Positions 54,372 through 64,000 of a stretch of DNA of 64,000 nucleotides are shown piece after piece. A program made the translations under genes and the position numbers. The notes under the pieces were generated by a model. It was given only the letters and a program-made list of their open reading frames with translations. It was not told where the DNA came from and did not search any database. Source of the DNA: Sugiyamaella lignohabitans (taxonomy: Eukaryota > Ascomycota > Dipodascomycetes > Dipodascales > Trichomonascaceae). Positions within the stretch are counted from its first letter, which is position 1; every line of letters starts with the position of its first letter. The DNA is taken from NCBI RefSeq assembly GCF_001640025.1, contig NC_031674.1:4030001-4094000 (forward strand), written 5' to 3'.

Positions 54372-56198
54372 CTATCCCGTAGCATTTGTTGATAAGGAAG
54401 ACGGCGGTGATCCCTGGTTATTGTCATCTTTGAGCAGGAGATGGGTACTTTGAACATGTTGATCGCTGCTAGAATTGGATGATTGCGAGTCGGGATTTTG
54501 TTGCATGGTTTGGACTTCGTGCCACCCTGGGATAAGGGCCGATGCTGGAGTCGACTCAGATTGTCTAGGATCATTTTGAACTGATACATGTGAGAAATGT
54601 GACGACCTATGACCCGAGACTGCTTGTGATCTAATGGGTAATGTCGGTATTGATTGAACTTGTCTAGGCTGCTGCCGATCATGCTGTAAAGAAGATGGCT
54701 GAGTTTGATAAGTATCGGAATAAATATATTGCTGTTGATGATGTGATGAGCTAGGTTGAAGCTGAACAGGAGTCTGTGGCTGCTGCTGCTGCTGTTGTTG
54801 TTGTTGCTGCTGCTGTTGTACTTGATGTTGTGACTGAGTTTGCTGCTGATGTTGATATTGATGCCCTTGTCCCTGCCTCTGATTTTGAACTTGATGTTGC
54901 TTTGCCTGAGGTTGCTGAGGATTCTGAGACAGGAGGTGCATGTGAGCCTGGGACGACGAGGAAGAAGATGCGTAATTTGCTGGTTCTATTTTAAGTTCGC
55001 TAATAGTCGGTCCGGAACCCTGTGCAACTTCCGCAGTAGAACTGTACCCGTAGACTGGAGACCTAGCGGTTGGTTGAGGGAGAGAGGAAGTGGTTGGAGG
55101 TTGTTGATAATACACGGTGTTCCAGCTTTGTAGCTGTTGTTCATGTTGTTGTTGTTGCTGTTGTTGTTGATGTTGCTGTTGCTGGTGGTGAAGGTGTTGT
55201 TGTTGTTGCTGCTGCGGATGGTTCTGATGATGCTGCTGTTGAGCTGAGGCAGCTGCCGCCACAGCTTGGTGCTGAGCTTGCTGGTATCTTAGCTGTTCGA
55301 CTTGTTTCTTCCTTTGTGCAGCCGCTACAAATTGCATAGTTTGGGTGTAATTCATGGGGTGATAGAGGAATGCTCCAATGTCAGCCACAAACAGTGGATA
55401 GAGCTGTTCTACAATTTTTTCTCTTCCAGCAAATTCAAGAGCTCGTTCATATGGAATCCACACACCTTTAAGATACATAGTACCAATTTTGACAACGTGA
55501 CGCACTTTTTCAGATTTTAGAATTCCATCCCTTCGACCTCTTGTCATTCCTGCAACATTTAGTAGCTTCGTTCCGTTGATCATATTGTTATCTGCTCTGC
55601 GGGCAATGCATATTCCTTTTGCTTCGACTTGGAAACACAGGGTCCCCTCATCTTCCCATAGAGCGGTTGTGACTCTTGGTTTGCACCCTGGGGGAGATAC
55701 TTGTCCGGGCATACCTGGTGTTACTTGAATTTGACCCTTCAAGGAGGGGAACTGGTTGCTAACATCTATAGGATGGGAGCTGTTTGACCTAAACTGTTGA
55801 AAAGGTTGACCATAAGGTTGGGCATATTGTTGCATGTGGTGAACTTGAGGAGGTTGTGGTGGTTCATACCCATAGTTAGACTGCCCATAATATGCCTGAG
55901 AAAGCTGTTGTTGTTGAAGCATCGATTGACTAGAAGAGCCGGCGGCAGGACCCTCTGGCTGGTGTTTATCAGACACTTGTGGTGGGGATTGAGAAAATTG
56001 CTGCGTATGTTGAAGTTGCTGCTGAAAAGATTGTGTTTGCAATGGATGAGTGTGGTTAAGATGGCGGAGAGGCTGTTGTTGCTGTTGTCCTTGCTGTGAC
56101 AGATGATGCTCCTGTTGAGCTTCTGGTTTCTGTCTTTGATAAGGAGGATACTGGGAGTACGACGACTCTGAAAAGGTTGAGCCACTTGCTGTATTCAT
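54372..56198 (-). CDS. EFG1: APSES transcription factor Efg1/StuA/Phd1 type
   Basis: 608 residues. The APSES DNA-binding domain spans about 174-280: [77 protein letters not shown] and FLYHP, almost identical to Efg1, Phd1, Sok2 and StuA. This helix-loop-helix factor acts in filamentation, cell-type and biofilm control downstream of PKA; the role in this species is inference. The flanks are extremely Gln/His-rich (CAG/CAA runs near 54776-54819 and 55137-55250), and the C-terminal part is Ser/Pro/Asn-rich. Start: ATG at 56198, a long untranslated and promoter region lies upstream. It is convergent with GCN1, 173 bp apart. Confidence 0.95.
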   Translation of the reverse strand: MNTASGSTFSESSYSQYPPYQRQKPEAQQEHHLSQQGQQQQQPLRHLNHTHPLQTQSFQQQLQHTQQFSQSPPQVSDKHQPEGPAAGSSSQSMLQQQQLSQAYYGQSNYGYEPPQPPQVHHMQQYAQPYGQPFQQFRSNSSHPIDVSNQFPSLKGQIQVTPGMPGQVSPPGCKPRVTTALWEDEGTLCFQVEAKGICIARRADNNMINGTKLLNVAGMTRGRRDGILKSEKVRHVVKIGTMYLKGVWIPYERALEFAGREKIVEQLYPLFVADIGAFLYHPMNYTQTMQFVAAAQRKKQVEQLRYQQAQHQAVAAAASAQQQHHQNHPQQQQQQHLHHQQQQHQQQQQQQQHEQQLQSWNTVYYQQPPTTSSLPQPTARSPVYGYSSTAEVAQGSGPTISELKIEPANYASSSSSSQAHMHLLSQNPQQPQAKQHQVQNQRQGQGHQYQHQQQTQSQHQVQQQQQQQQQQQQQPQTPVQLQPSSSHHQQQYIYSDTYQTQPSSLQHDRQQPRQVQSIPTLPIRSQAVSGHRSSHFSHVSVQNDPRQSESTPASALIPGWHEVQTMQQNPDSQSSNSSSDQHVQSTHLLLKDDNNQGSPPSSLSTNATG

Positions 56199-59100
56199 GG
56201 GATCACTGATCTAACGGTAATAACGATAATTTCGAGTAAATTCACAAATCCATGGTGCTGAATGAAATAATATACATTGAAAAGACTAACAGGATTTGTT
56301 ATTAGGCAGATTGTGGTAAAAGCAAATCAATAATAATTGTGATAAATAATTGAATTGTAATAAAAACGGCAACGATTAACAATTGTGAATAAGCGGGCTT
56401 TGGATAAGGGGTCAATTATAATACAAAAGAAAGTTGTTGAATAGTCTCGTAAACAGGTCAGATAAGTTTGTTTCAATATTGGACCGAGGGAAGGGGGCGT
56501 GTGTAGAGAAGTGGTTCAAAGCAATGTTGCGAACCTACTTTAATAATGTAAAACAGTGATTCTTTCCACAACAACCAATTATCTTTCGAAAGGCAAAAAT
56601 TGCCGTATAATTTGATATATTTCCAGTCTAGAGGTTTCAAAGAATACAATATTCTTAACATGTTAGTAATGATGAAAGACATTCAAGAAAAAGTAATTTA
56701 ATCATAGAAATCCTTAATAAATAAATATTAGAATTCAGACATAAGAAAGTTCAAATTGAAGGGATTATGTGGAACCAGAAGCTACTTTGTTGTCCCTTGA
56801 TAAAGTGCAGAAAATTAGAGATGAACCGGATCAACCGCACTGACTAAATATGGACAACCACAGAGGTTCTAATCAATCGACTTACTTCTACCTGTAATTT
56901 TCCCGTGTCAGAGGTAGTGATTTAGAGAGTCCAGGACATTTGAGGTGAAAAAAGACGGTCGCCTGTTACCTTTTTTGTGTGCTATTCGGACCTAGGATTC
57001 CGCTTGATGCCAAGTATATAATTTTATAAAGAAAACAGGTTTAAAAACAGGAGCCATGACTTATAGAATGCCCTTTTCTGCTGTTGTTTCTTTTTGGAGG
57101 TTTATATTTATTCATCTACATTACGCGTTAAACCCCTCTTTTTTCACATCACTTACTTAGCGCTGACTCAGGACTGGCCCTTAATATTGTGACAACATAC
57201 ATAAACGTACATTGCGGCCGTCTGAAATCTTGAATTCATCCCCCTTTTCCTGTCAAAAAAATAAAATAAACACGTTAAGGGTGGTTGCAGTTGCGTGCTG
57301 TAGCACTGTTCGTCTAAAGGCATAAAGCTCTAAAGCTGTGAACATATTGACTTCGTCATGTTTTATTTATGGATAAACAAGAAATTAAAATGCTTCCGTA
57401 CAAATGATGGTGGTAATTTTCAAGACTACACTATTTATTTCAGGGGTTTTTGCTAATGCGCTCCATATAACCGTTTGAAAATCACTCCGGTCCAGGAGCT
57501 TCGTTGCATGTAGCGCACGAACTAACCCAAAACGGCAATGAGCTGAACATCTGAAACGGAGAAAAAAAGAACTGCCTAGAGTAAACCTGCAGAAGTGTGA
57601 ATTAATGTGAAACATTGTAGTAAAATATGAAAAAAGAAAATTGAATATCACATAGCACCTGCTAATGGGAAAAAGGTTCAACGGGTTATGCGTAGCGACA
57701 ACGTAGTGGGGTGGGCGGTCGACATGTATAGTGGGGCAAAGTAAGAGAGAAGAAAGGCGAAGGAAGAAAATCAACAACAAATAACAAGGAATTATACTGA
57801 CTAGCTTTTACTGGGCCACAAACGAAATGGCCTTCCTGAGATAATTCTGGAAAGAGCGTGCTGAGCGCCGCAACTACCTACGTTAATAATCTGTATGTCT
57901 GTTCAGACATTCATCTACAACTGCAAGTCCAAAAATATACAATAGCTGACAGAAGCCACTGATACAAGAAAAAGTCGCATTGGTTATTGAAGACCAACAG
58001 GCAGCAATGGTGAAGGGTCAGAAGAGGTTAAAGTGATCTGGATCATATATCTGAAATAGTCTCATAGACATCAGTCTAATCAAAAATAGAAAGAAGGGAA
58101 AAATTAGTGAGGACGATGAACAGGACGATGAACAGAGAGTGGAAATTACCAAGGTAGGAAAGTGTTTAACTGTTTACGGCGGGTAATTTCGATTATCTCT
58201 GATTACATAGCACTAGCTTCGAGTGTAAAAAGAAAATGACTGAGATAATGTCAACCGGCTGGTACTCATCAAGTATGCTTCAGACAGTAACGTCAATTAT
58301 CTCACTACTTGGTTACACTTCCCACCCTTATGCTTTGTTGACCAGCCAGAGCTCGTATCCCTTAGAACCAGTCTTAAAGGGAAACTCCAAGTTTCAAGTT
58401 GACAAGTAGGTCACATGCTCACATACGAAGTAAATACTCACATGAATCGCATCATAGAATGACTAGTCTCATCTAGACAGATAGTCTACCATATCCCTAT
58501 AGATAACCAATGTGAGAATCAATTTCAACGCACCAAGACCAAATTGAACACCTCCCTAGACTTAATCCCTATCTATTCGTCTCGAAGTGCTTCAAGAATT
58601 GACCCCTGTTTCAACTTAGCGGGTCTTATAGTGACTGCAGGCAAGTTTCAAATAGTGGCTGTCAAATGGCTATAACACCATGAGGCGCCTTTCTTTATAA
58701 GAATATAGCCAAAGTGATTGTAAGACATACAGACGCGAATTGGTATGTTTAATGCTCAAACATGGAAGGTGCTTCTAATTTAGGAATGACTAGCATTATG
58801 AAGCTACTGACGCCTGGCTTTCTTTCTCCCACCCCCCTTCTAAAATGTTTCGGGATTGCGGGAGAGAGCGAGTGCTAATTGTTGTAACAAGGTTTACACT
58901 TTACAAACAAATGTGTCACCCCCAGTAACTAGGTTCGTTTTCTAAGAATACAGCTAATGCCTTGGTTTACACCAACCGGATTGTTCAAACTGGCGGAACT
59001 GTTTTACTCGAACCAGTGATCTTTAATGATCTACGGCCTTACCCCTGAAACTTATATGCGCAGCAGATCTACTGCGACCACTGTTCTGTCGCTAGCTTGT

Positions 59101-59903
59101 TATGGCAAGTGCAACAGTTTAGATGCAGATACCTGCATTCTCGGGGTAGATTGGCTGCACAGGAAACGTCAATTTGGCAGCTACTCCTGCTCCCTTGATG
59201 TTTGACTAAGTGGAGGACGGCACCGGTCCCAACAGACAAGAGTTAACAGAATATTCCGCGTCAAAATCGAGTAGCTATAGGCGTAGCCTCCAAGGATAAC
59301 AAGTTTGTCCGGATAGCCACATGAGGTTTTTAGCCGGAAAAGGGGCAGTTTTTGTGCGTCGCGCCGTTCTTGCTATCGCCGAATAAATCGAAGTGATATT
59401 TATGCATATAACTACCACTCACCTGTCAGCAAGAAAATAGTAACCCAATAAATTAGTAACATTCTATCTGTTAGCTTGTTAGCATTTATGAAGTCCTGAC
59501 GAGACGTATAGTCTAACATTTTCAAACAGATCTGTCACAAAATAGTTTGATTCATCATTGATGACTCGATGAGAGTTTTTCCTTATCTTTTAGCTTTTGC
59601 CTAACATGGCATTTGTGCACTAATAACTTCACTTTAGATAACGGGAGATAAACTAGGGAGCTTTGGTCTACCTGGTGGTAGCAAAGACATTCCACGTGAC
59701 TGGGAGCAGAGAAGCAATAGAATCACGTGACTTAGATTTTTTTGATTTGAACATTCATGATTGACCATAATAGGAAATATGTACACATTTATTGTTTACT
59801 GGTGGCTGAAGATCGTTTTCGAGTTTAATTGCATAGTGAATACGATCCATTTATCGACATACTCGTGAACCACTTTTCTTCCATTGTTTATGCACACCCA
59901 GAC
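56199..59903. other. 3.7 kb region between EFG1 and the kelch-like gene
   Basis: No gene is supported. Frames are short; the 131-codon frame at 57385-57780 on the complement is uninterpretable. Much of it is probably the EFG1 promoter and leader, since long upstream regions are usual for Efg1-type regulators. Near the right end are two CACGTGAC sites at 59693-59700 and 59724-59731, 31 bp apart, 173-211 bp before the kelch-like gene. No RNA gene was found. Confidence 0.45.
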
Positions 59904-61730
59904 ATGAAATTTAGGAGATCAGTGCTGTCTCTGCTAACGCTGGTGCCAATTGTGCCGCTAACTTCTGCTACATGGTCAACTTTGTACTCATCAAACTCCT
60001 CAACAGCTTATGTGTATACTGACGATGGATTTTTGTACACCTTTCCTACCAACACATCAACATTTTCTGTTGCACAAGCTCAATCTATGTTTGTCCAAAT
60101 ATCCAGTCCGCCGACCAATTCAACCCTTGTAATCGATGAAAATTCCGACACCTTAATGGCGGTATATGGAACGTCAGGGTGTGGTACTTCTCCCATCAAT
60201 ATTGCAACTTACGATTCAGATAAGAATAAATGGACAAAGATCACCTCTTCATCTGATAATTGGTACCTAGATATGCCAACTGTATGGGCCCAACCACAGA
60301 CCAGCGTTATATATATTTTTGGAGGTTATTGCCAATCCACAAACGATATCTCACACTCGTTATATGCCTATAATACTACATCCGGTGAATTTCTAACTCC
60401 ACCAAACCAAAACTCTCCAACAGACTTATATGCCGCAGGTGTCACAGCTATCGATTCAAGTACATTTTTATTGGTTGGAGGAAAAGCCCCAAATGGCTGG
60501 ATCAGTATGAACCAAGTAGCAGTTTGGGAGTATAACTCGTGGACCTTTCGAACCACTGGAAACTCAGACAATATTGACTCACGGACAAATCCATTAGTGA
60601 TTCCAATATGGGCAGATAATATGCAGAATTCTGCATCCTCAGTACTTGTTCTAGGTGGTTCGGTCAATGGAAGAGCTGCTCAACCCTATGCTGTTAACTT
60701 GACTTTGGGGAATGGATGGGAGTGGTCCAACTCATCCCTTGAATCTGTACTAGATCCATCTGACATTGATGGGGCTATGGCTATTGGAACCGCTCTATTA
60801 ACATTGTCTAAACCATCGCAATCGGCCAAGCTGCAAGTAAATATTTACGAGCTGGACACGGGTAAACTTTTGAACTCTGCACAAGGGTTCCCCACAGTTA
60901 CACCAACTCCGCTTCCTACACAAACAGTCACGGTATCTACAGAGCAGACTGCTTCCACGGTGCCTACGGCGCTACCAGCTAGCAAATCACTTTCCAAAGG
61001 GGGTGTTGCTGCTGTGTCAACTGTTGTACCGATTGCGGCACTTTGTGCCCTTGGTGCTGCTGCTGGCTTGTTTTACGTTCGTAGACGTAAAAGAAATAAC
61101 GACAAAATTCGCACCATGCATTTGTCACCTGCTCCATCTATGGGTGATTTTATCAATGCTCCGTTAGCCCATAACAATGACTCTTGGTATAGTATCGGAG
61201 GTGATACTGCTTCTATCAACTCATGGAATGAGAAGAGAGCGATGTATGAAGAAAATGTTAACAGACACTCTACTTTATCTCAAACAACTGCTAAAGAGCC
61301 CAATACGTTTCAGTCACCGCCCCAAAGTCCAGTGACAACTAATGTCGTTACTGCATACCAGAACGACGAGGATAACATTTTCGAGGGCCGTGATGTGCAA
61401 ATTCTGGTTTCATCGCTAAGACGAACTCCCTTGAGAGTGGTAAATCCAGACGAAGAGAGTCAAAAGTCACCAGCTGTTTCTAGATCTGGCTCTACATTTG
61501 AACCAGCGAAAAAGTCAGCAAAAATTGAGTCCACTTTTGTATTTAACGATAGCTTAGTCTCGCGAGCATCTTCTCTGAATGAAGGCGGACGCCAGAACCG
61601 AAGTCAAGTTCATGTTCACAAGCGAAACCTCTCCAATATCTCCAGCTCGTCGGAAACGTCGTCGCATTATACACAGCGGTCAACGTCGGGAACGCTAAAT
61701 CGTAGAATTCCCTCCAACCATACTACTTAA
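59904..61730 (+). CDS. type I membrane protein with kelch-like beta-propeller ectodomain
   Basis: 608 residues from the ATG at 59904; the frame is open 25 codons further upstream but that part has no ATG and no signal character. MKFRRSVLSLLTLVPIVPLTSA is a signal peptide. The ectodomain (about 23-340) has blades recalling kelch or galactose-oxidase propellers: SVIYIFGGYCQS, HSLYAYNTTSGEF, FLLVGGKAPNG, SSVLVLGGSVNGRA, and many NxS/T sites. A Thr/Pro stalk precedes a single helix at about 366-388 (GGVAAVSTVVPIAALCALGA) with stop-transfer RRRKRNN. The cytosolic tail of about 215 residues is Ser/Thr/Pro-rich and probably phosphorylated. Layout fits a surface sensor or polarity protein; the blade number and the family are not certain. 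No orthologue is named. Confidence 0.72.
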   Translation: MKFRRSVLSLLTLVPIVPLTSATWSTLYSSNSSTAYVYTDDGFLYTFPTNTSTFSVAQAQSMFVQISSPPTNSTLVIDENSDTLMAVYGTSGCGTSPINIATYDSDKNKWTKITSSSDNWYLDMPTVWAQPQTSVIYIFGGYCQSTNDISHSLYAYNTTSGEFLTPPNQNSPTDLYAAGVTAIDSSTFLLVGGKAPNGWISMNQVAVWEYNSWTFRTTGNSDNIDSRTNPLVIPIWADNMQNSASSVLVLGGSVNGRAAQPYAVNLTLGNGWEWSNSSLESVLDPSDIDGAMAIGTALLTLSKPSQSAKLQVNIYELDTGKLLNSAQGFPTVTPTPLPTQTVTVSTEQTASTVPTALPASKSLSKGGVAAVSTVVPIAALCALGAAAGLFYVRRRKRNNDKIRTMHLSPAPSMGDFINAPLAHNNDSWYSIGGDTASINSWNEKRAMYEENVNRHSTLSQTTAKEPNTFQSPPQSPVTTNVVTAYQNDEDNIFEGRDVQILVSSLRRTPLRVVNPDEESQKSPAVSRSGSTFEPAKKSAKIESTFVFNDSLVSRASSLNEGGRQNRSQVHVHKRNLSNISSSSETSSHYTQRSTSGTLNRRIPSNHTT

Positions 61731-61935
61731 CGATCACTAGTGTAAAACGAGAATTATTTATGTATTATGTTGAAATGTATTTTTATTTTTCAGGTTAGTT
61801 ACGACCTTTCAGTAGCAGTACTGTTTTATAACAAGCATCCAGAGCAAAAAGAAATGATTTTTTTTCTAAAAGGCAGGTACACTAATTATCTGAGGATATT
61901 CCTATTTTTAAAGTACAAAAATTGAATGTTTCGAT

Positions 61936-63069
61936 TTATTTGGGATTAACAATGCTCATAGAAGCTTCGCGTGCCTTTTGCAGGAGGAGAGTATCGGCTA
62001 GAACCAGAGCAGTCATTGCCTCTACAATTGGAATAGCACGAGGAACGACATTGGGATCATGACGGCCCCGAGCTTCTAGAACACCGGCTACACCATCATA
62101 AGAACTGGTTTGTTGTTGTTGGCTGATGGTAGCTGGTGACTTAAAGGCCACATTAAAGTAAATATTTTCACCATTAGAGATTCCACCCTGGATACCGCCA
62201 GAATAGTTAGTTGAAGTTCTGAAGCGACCGTTGTCATCGACATAGAAAGGATCATTGTGCTCAGAACCAGAAATACTAGTACCGGCGAAGCCCGAGCCAA
62301 TCTCAAAACCCTTGGTGGCTGGAATAGAAAGCATAGCATGAGCCAGAAGGGCTTCTAGTTTATCGAAAACAGGCTCACCCAAGCCAACTGGGAGATTACG
62401 GACAACGCAGGTCACGACACCACCGATGGAATCTTTAGAGTCACGATGATCTTCGATAATCTTGACCATTTTGTCAGCCACTTCTGGATCCGGACATCTA
62501 ATTGGACCAGCCTGATCAACTTGTTCTCTGGTGACAGTAGATAATAATTCATGGAACTTCTTGGATGTGGGATCACGGTCAACAGCGACCGAGCCCACAC
62601 CGCTAACGAATGCAACAATCTCAACTCCATTGGCTAACTTGAGAAATTTCTCAGCGATCGCACCAGCAGCAACTCTACCAATAGTTTCACGAGCAGATGA
62701 ACGTCCTCCACCAGAAGATGCCTTGATACCATATTTAGTTAGATAGGTGTAATCGGCATGGGAGGGACGAGGGTAAACATCAGTCTCAGAATAATCATGA
62801 GGTCTTTGATCTTTATTTCTAACAATCATTCCGATAGATGTACCTAAAGTTTTACCAAACTCAGTACCAGACTGAATCTCGACAGCATCTGCCTCAGATC
62901 GGGGAGTACTCAGCTTACTCTGACCAGGTCTTCTTCTGCTTAATTGTGGTTGGATGTCATCCTCAGTAAGAGCCATTCCTGGAGGTACACCATCAACAAT
63001 ACATCCTACTGATTTGCAGTGACTCTCTCCGTAGGTGGTAACTCTGAAGTAAGTTCCGAACGTCGACAT
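61936..63069 (-). CDS. ARO2: chorismate synthase
   Basis: 377 residues, full length. It catalyses loss of phosphate from EPSP to give chorismate, the last step of the shikimate pathway, using reduced FMN; fungal enzymes are bifunctional with their own NADPH-flavin reductase activity. Seen: [17 protein letters not shown] at the N-terminus, [53 protein letters not shown], and the C-terminal [18 protein letters not shown] with catalytic His. Positions and spacing are as in the family. The promoter carries TGACTC (63157-63162), a Gcn4 half-site type, and a composite CACGTG/TGACGTCA, so amino-acid control is likely. It is divergent from SRP102. Confidence 0.97.
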   Translation of the reverse strand: MSTFGTYFRVTTYGESHCKSVGCIVDGVPPGMALTEDDIQPQLSRRRPGQSKLSTPRSEADAVEIQSGTEFGKTLGTSIGMIVRNKDQRPHDYSETDVYPRPSHADYTYLTKYGIKASSGGGRSSARETIGRVAAGAIAEKFLKLANGVEIVAFVSGVGSVAVDRDPTSKKFHELLSTVTREQVDQAGPIRCPDPEVADKMVKIIEDHRDSKDSIGGVVTCVVRNLPVGLGEPVFDKLEALLAHAMLSIPATKGFEIGSGFAGTSISGSEHNDPFYVDDNGRFRTSTNYSGGIQGGISNGENIYFNVAFKSPATISQQQQTSSYDGVAGVLEARGRHDPNVVPRAIPIVEAMTALVLADTLLLQKAREASMSIVNPK

Positions 63070-63452
63070 GGTTTCAAAATTTAGTTTGTGACAGTCTTTG
63101 GACGAAGATTCACAGTTGAAATTTCAGTGGTATGATCTACATGAAATTGATTGCAATGACTCTTCAATATCACGTGACGTCAATATATTTTAGTGCAGTT
63201 TTCTGAAACGTCTTTTGATGACACAATGTAGAAATAAAAAAGAGAAAAACCATACAATATCAATTGTAAAGCTGTTGATGACATGATTGGCATGTTTTTA
63301 TAATAAATTTCTGAGAGGTCATGATATTAGGTCAGGCAACAAAATAGTGATAACCGTACCAATAACAGATACATTTTGTTAGTATGTACACGAGTTCATG
63401 TAGAAGTAAGTGAACATTTACCCCGACTTTAGATTTATTTATTTCCTCAAAA
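63070..63452. promoter_or_regulatory. shared divergent promoter of ARO2 and SRP102
   Basis: TGACTC (63157-63162, Gcn4-type), then CACGTG (63171-63176) overlapping the full CRE palindrome TGACGTCA (63175-63182). These lie 88-113 bp upstream of the ARO2 ATG and 270-296 bp from SRP102. The remainder is A/T-rich. Confidence 0.6.
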
Positions 63453-64000
63453 ATGACGTTGATTAGCACTATTCTGGATAACCAGGTACTTTTGACGACA
63501 GTCATTGGTTTAGCAGTGCTTCTGCTTCTATCTACCTCATTAGTGTTCTTTGTTGGTAGTAGTGGGTCTAGTAAACTCTCAAGCAAGAAGCCTACTTTCC
63601 TAATTGTAGGCCCCTCTTATGGTGGAAAGACAAGCCTCTTTAACTATTGGACCAGCGAAATTATTAAGAGGAAATCAGAAAGTGATGAAGGTGTTGGGAA
63701 AATTAATACAGTATCTGCGAGTGAAACTGTGACATCTCAGTCTCCTAATAGATATGAACATTTGAGACTACCGTTTGGATCAGATGAACCAGTTGATACG
63801 GAGTACACAATTGTGGACCTACCCGGTCACCCTAAACTGTGGCATTTTACTGTTGAAGAGGTGGAGAAGCACCGCAGTAATCTTGTAGGAATTGTTTATG
63901 TGATTGATGCTGCCAGTGGACAGAGTGGGATATCCAAAGCAGCAAGCAACCTGTATCAACTCCTCCAACTTACAGAACGTCGAGCAGGAGGAGTCAATAT
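63453..64000 (+). CDS. SRP102: signal recognition particle receptor beta subunit (partial)
   Basis: The frame starts at the ATG at 63453 and stays open to the window edge (182 codons seen). MTLISTILDNQVLLTTVIGL and the following hydrophobic stretch to about residue 37 are an N-terminal membrane anchor. A small GTPase domain follows: P-loop GPSYGGKTS (about 53-61), switch II region VDLPGHPKLW, then VGIVYVIDAASGQSGISKAA. This is the layout of SR-beta, which anchors SR-alpha at the ER and controls release of the translocating ribosome. The NKxD motif lies beyond the window. Because the frame has no stop in the window it is easy to overlook. Confidence 0.9.
   Translation, partial: MTLISTILDNQVLLTTVIGLAVLLLLSTSLVFFVGSSGSSKLSSKKPTFLIVGPSYGGKTSLFNYWTSEIIKRKSESDEGVGKINTVSASETVTSQSPNRYEHLRLPFGSDEPVDTEYTIVDLPGHPKLWHFTVEEVEKHRSNLVGIVYVIDAASGQSGISKAASNLYQLLQLTERRAGGVN

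Noticed and set aside
54776..55339. plus-strand frames rich in Val/Ala/Leu opposite EFG1
   Set aside because: Complement of CAG/CAA glutamine runs.
1..64000. CRISPR arrays, prokaryotic operons, plasmid origins, virus-like genes
   Set aside because: None visible; the gene content and introns are those of a yeast nuclear chromosome.

Overview
The window is nuclear DNA from an ascomycete budding yeast (Saccharomycotina). It has mostly intronless, tightly spaced genes with clear orthologues of SPT16, YPT31/32, SMB1, CHZ1, GCN1, EFG1, MIG1, ARO2 and SRP102. Five introns can be placed with certainty. All lie at the 5' end of their gene, start GTAAGT, and carry a CTAAC branch site 8-13 nt before the acceptor AG. 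That pattern, with long TF promoters and LINE remnants with an RNase H domain, points to an early-branching (Yarrowia/dipodascoid/trichomonascoid type) yeast rather than the Saccharomyces or CUG-Ser clades. CTG sits at invariant Leu positions (Rab11 VVLIGDS, Mig1 finger 2 SDEL), so CTG reads as leucine. The genus assignment is inference.

Left third (1-19.1 kb): the 3' end of a ketopantoate reductase-like gene; a Zn2Cys6 regulator divergent from a KduD-like short-chain dehydrogenase; a MIG1/CreA repressor; a MOSC (mARC-like) protein; tRNA-Leu(AAG); a Rad51-paralogue ATPase. A 5.7 kb stretch without a convincing gene follows, ending at a strongly expressed GPI-type cell-wall protein gene.

Middle (19.1-32 kb): a dense housekeeping block with a Ubp3/USP10-like deubiquitinase, a Sws1/Shu2-like SWIM protein, SPT16 (FACT), YPT31/32 (Rab11), CHZ1 (H2A.Z chaperone), SMB1 (Sm core) and a DENND6-like protein. 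Four introns were needed to build correct 5' ends (UBP3, SPT16, YPT31, SMB1).

32-44.3 kb: a TTP/Cth-type CCCH RNA-decay regulator with a very long promoter, then a repeat-rich island with tRNA-Ala, tRNA-Asn and tRNA-Glu, two related LINE remnants in opposite orientation, and at least six copies of a short repeat ending in tetranucleotide tails. The repeat and the LINE share a 3' terminal sequence, which suggests a LINE/SINE-like partnership. This is the least ordinary part of the window.

Right third (44.3-64 kb): a coiled-coil membrane protein of unknown function, GCN1 (2597 aa after splicing), EFG1 (APSES regulator) with a 3.7 kb upstream region, a type I membrane protein with a kelch-like ectodomain, ARO2, and the 5' part of SRP102. 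GCN1 (sensor side of general amino-acid control) and ARO2 (a likely target with a TGACTC site) belong to one regulatory theme but are unlinked in transcription.

Two further signals stand out: a dispersed palindrome family (CTGGGGC-NNN-GCCCCAG), mostly about 100 bp behind stop codons, and a perfect 18-bp stem hairpin at 19015-19057. No CRISPR, rRNA or intact mobile element was seen.
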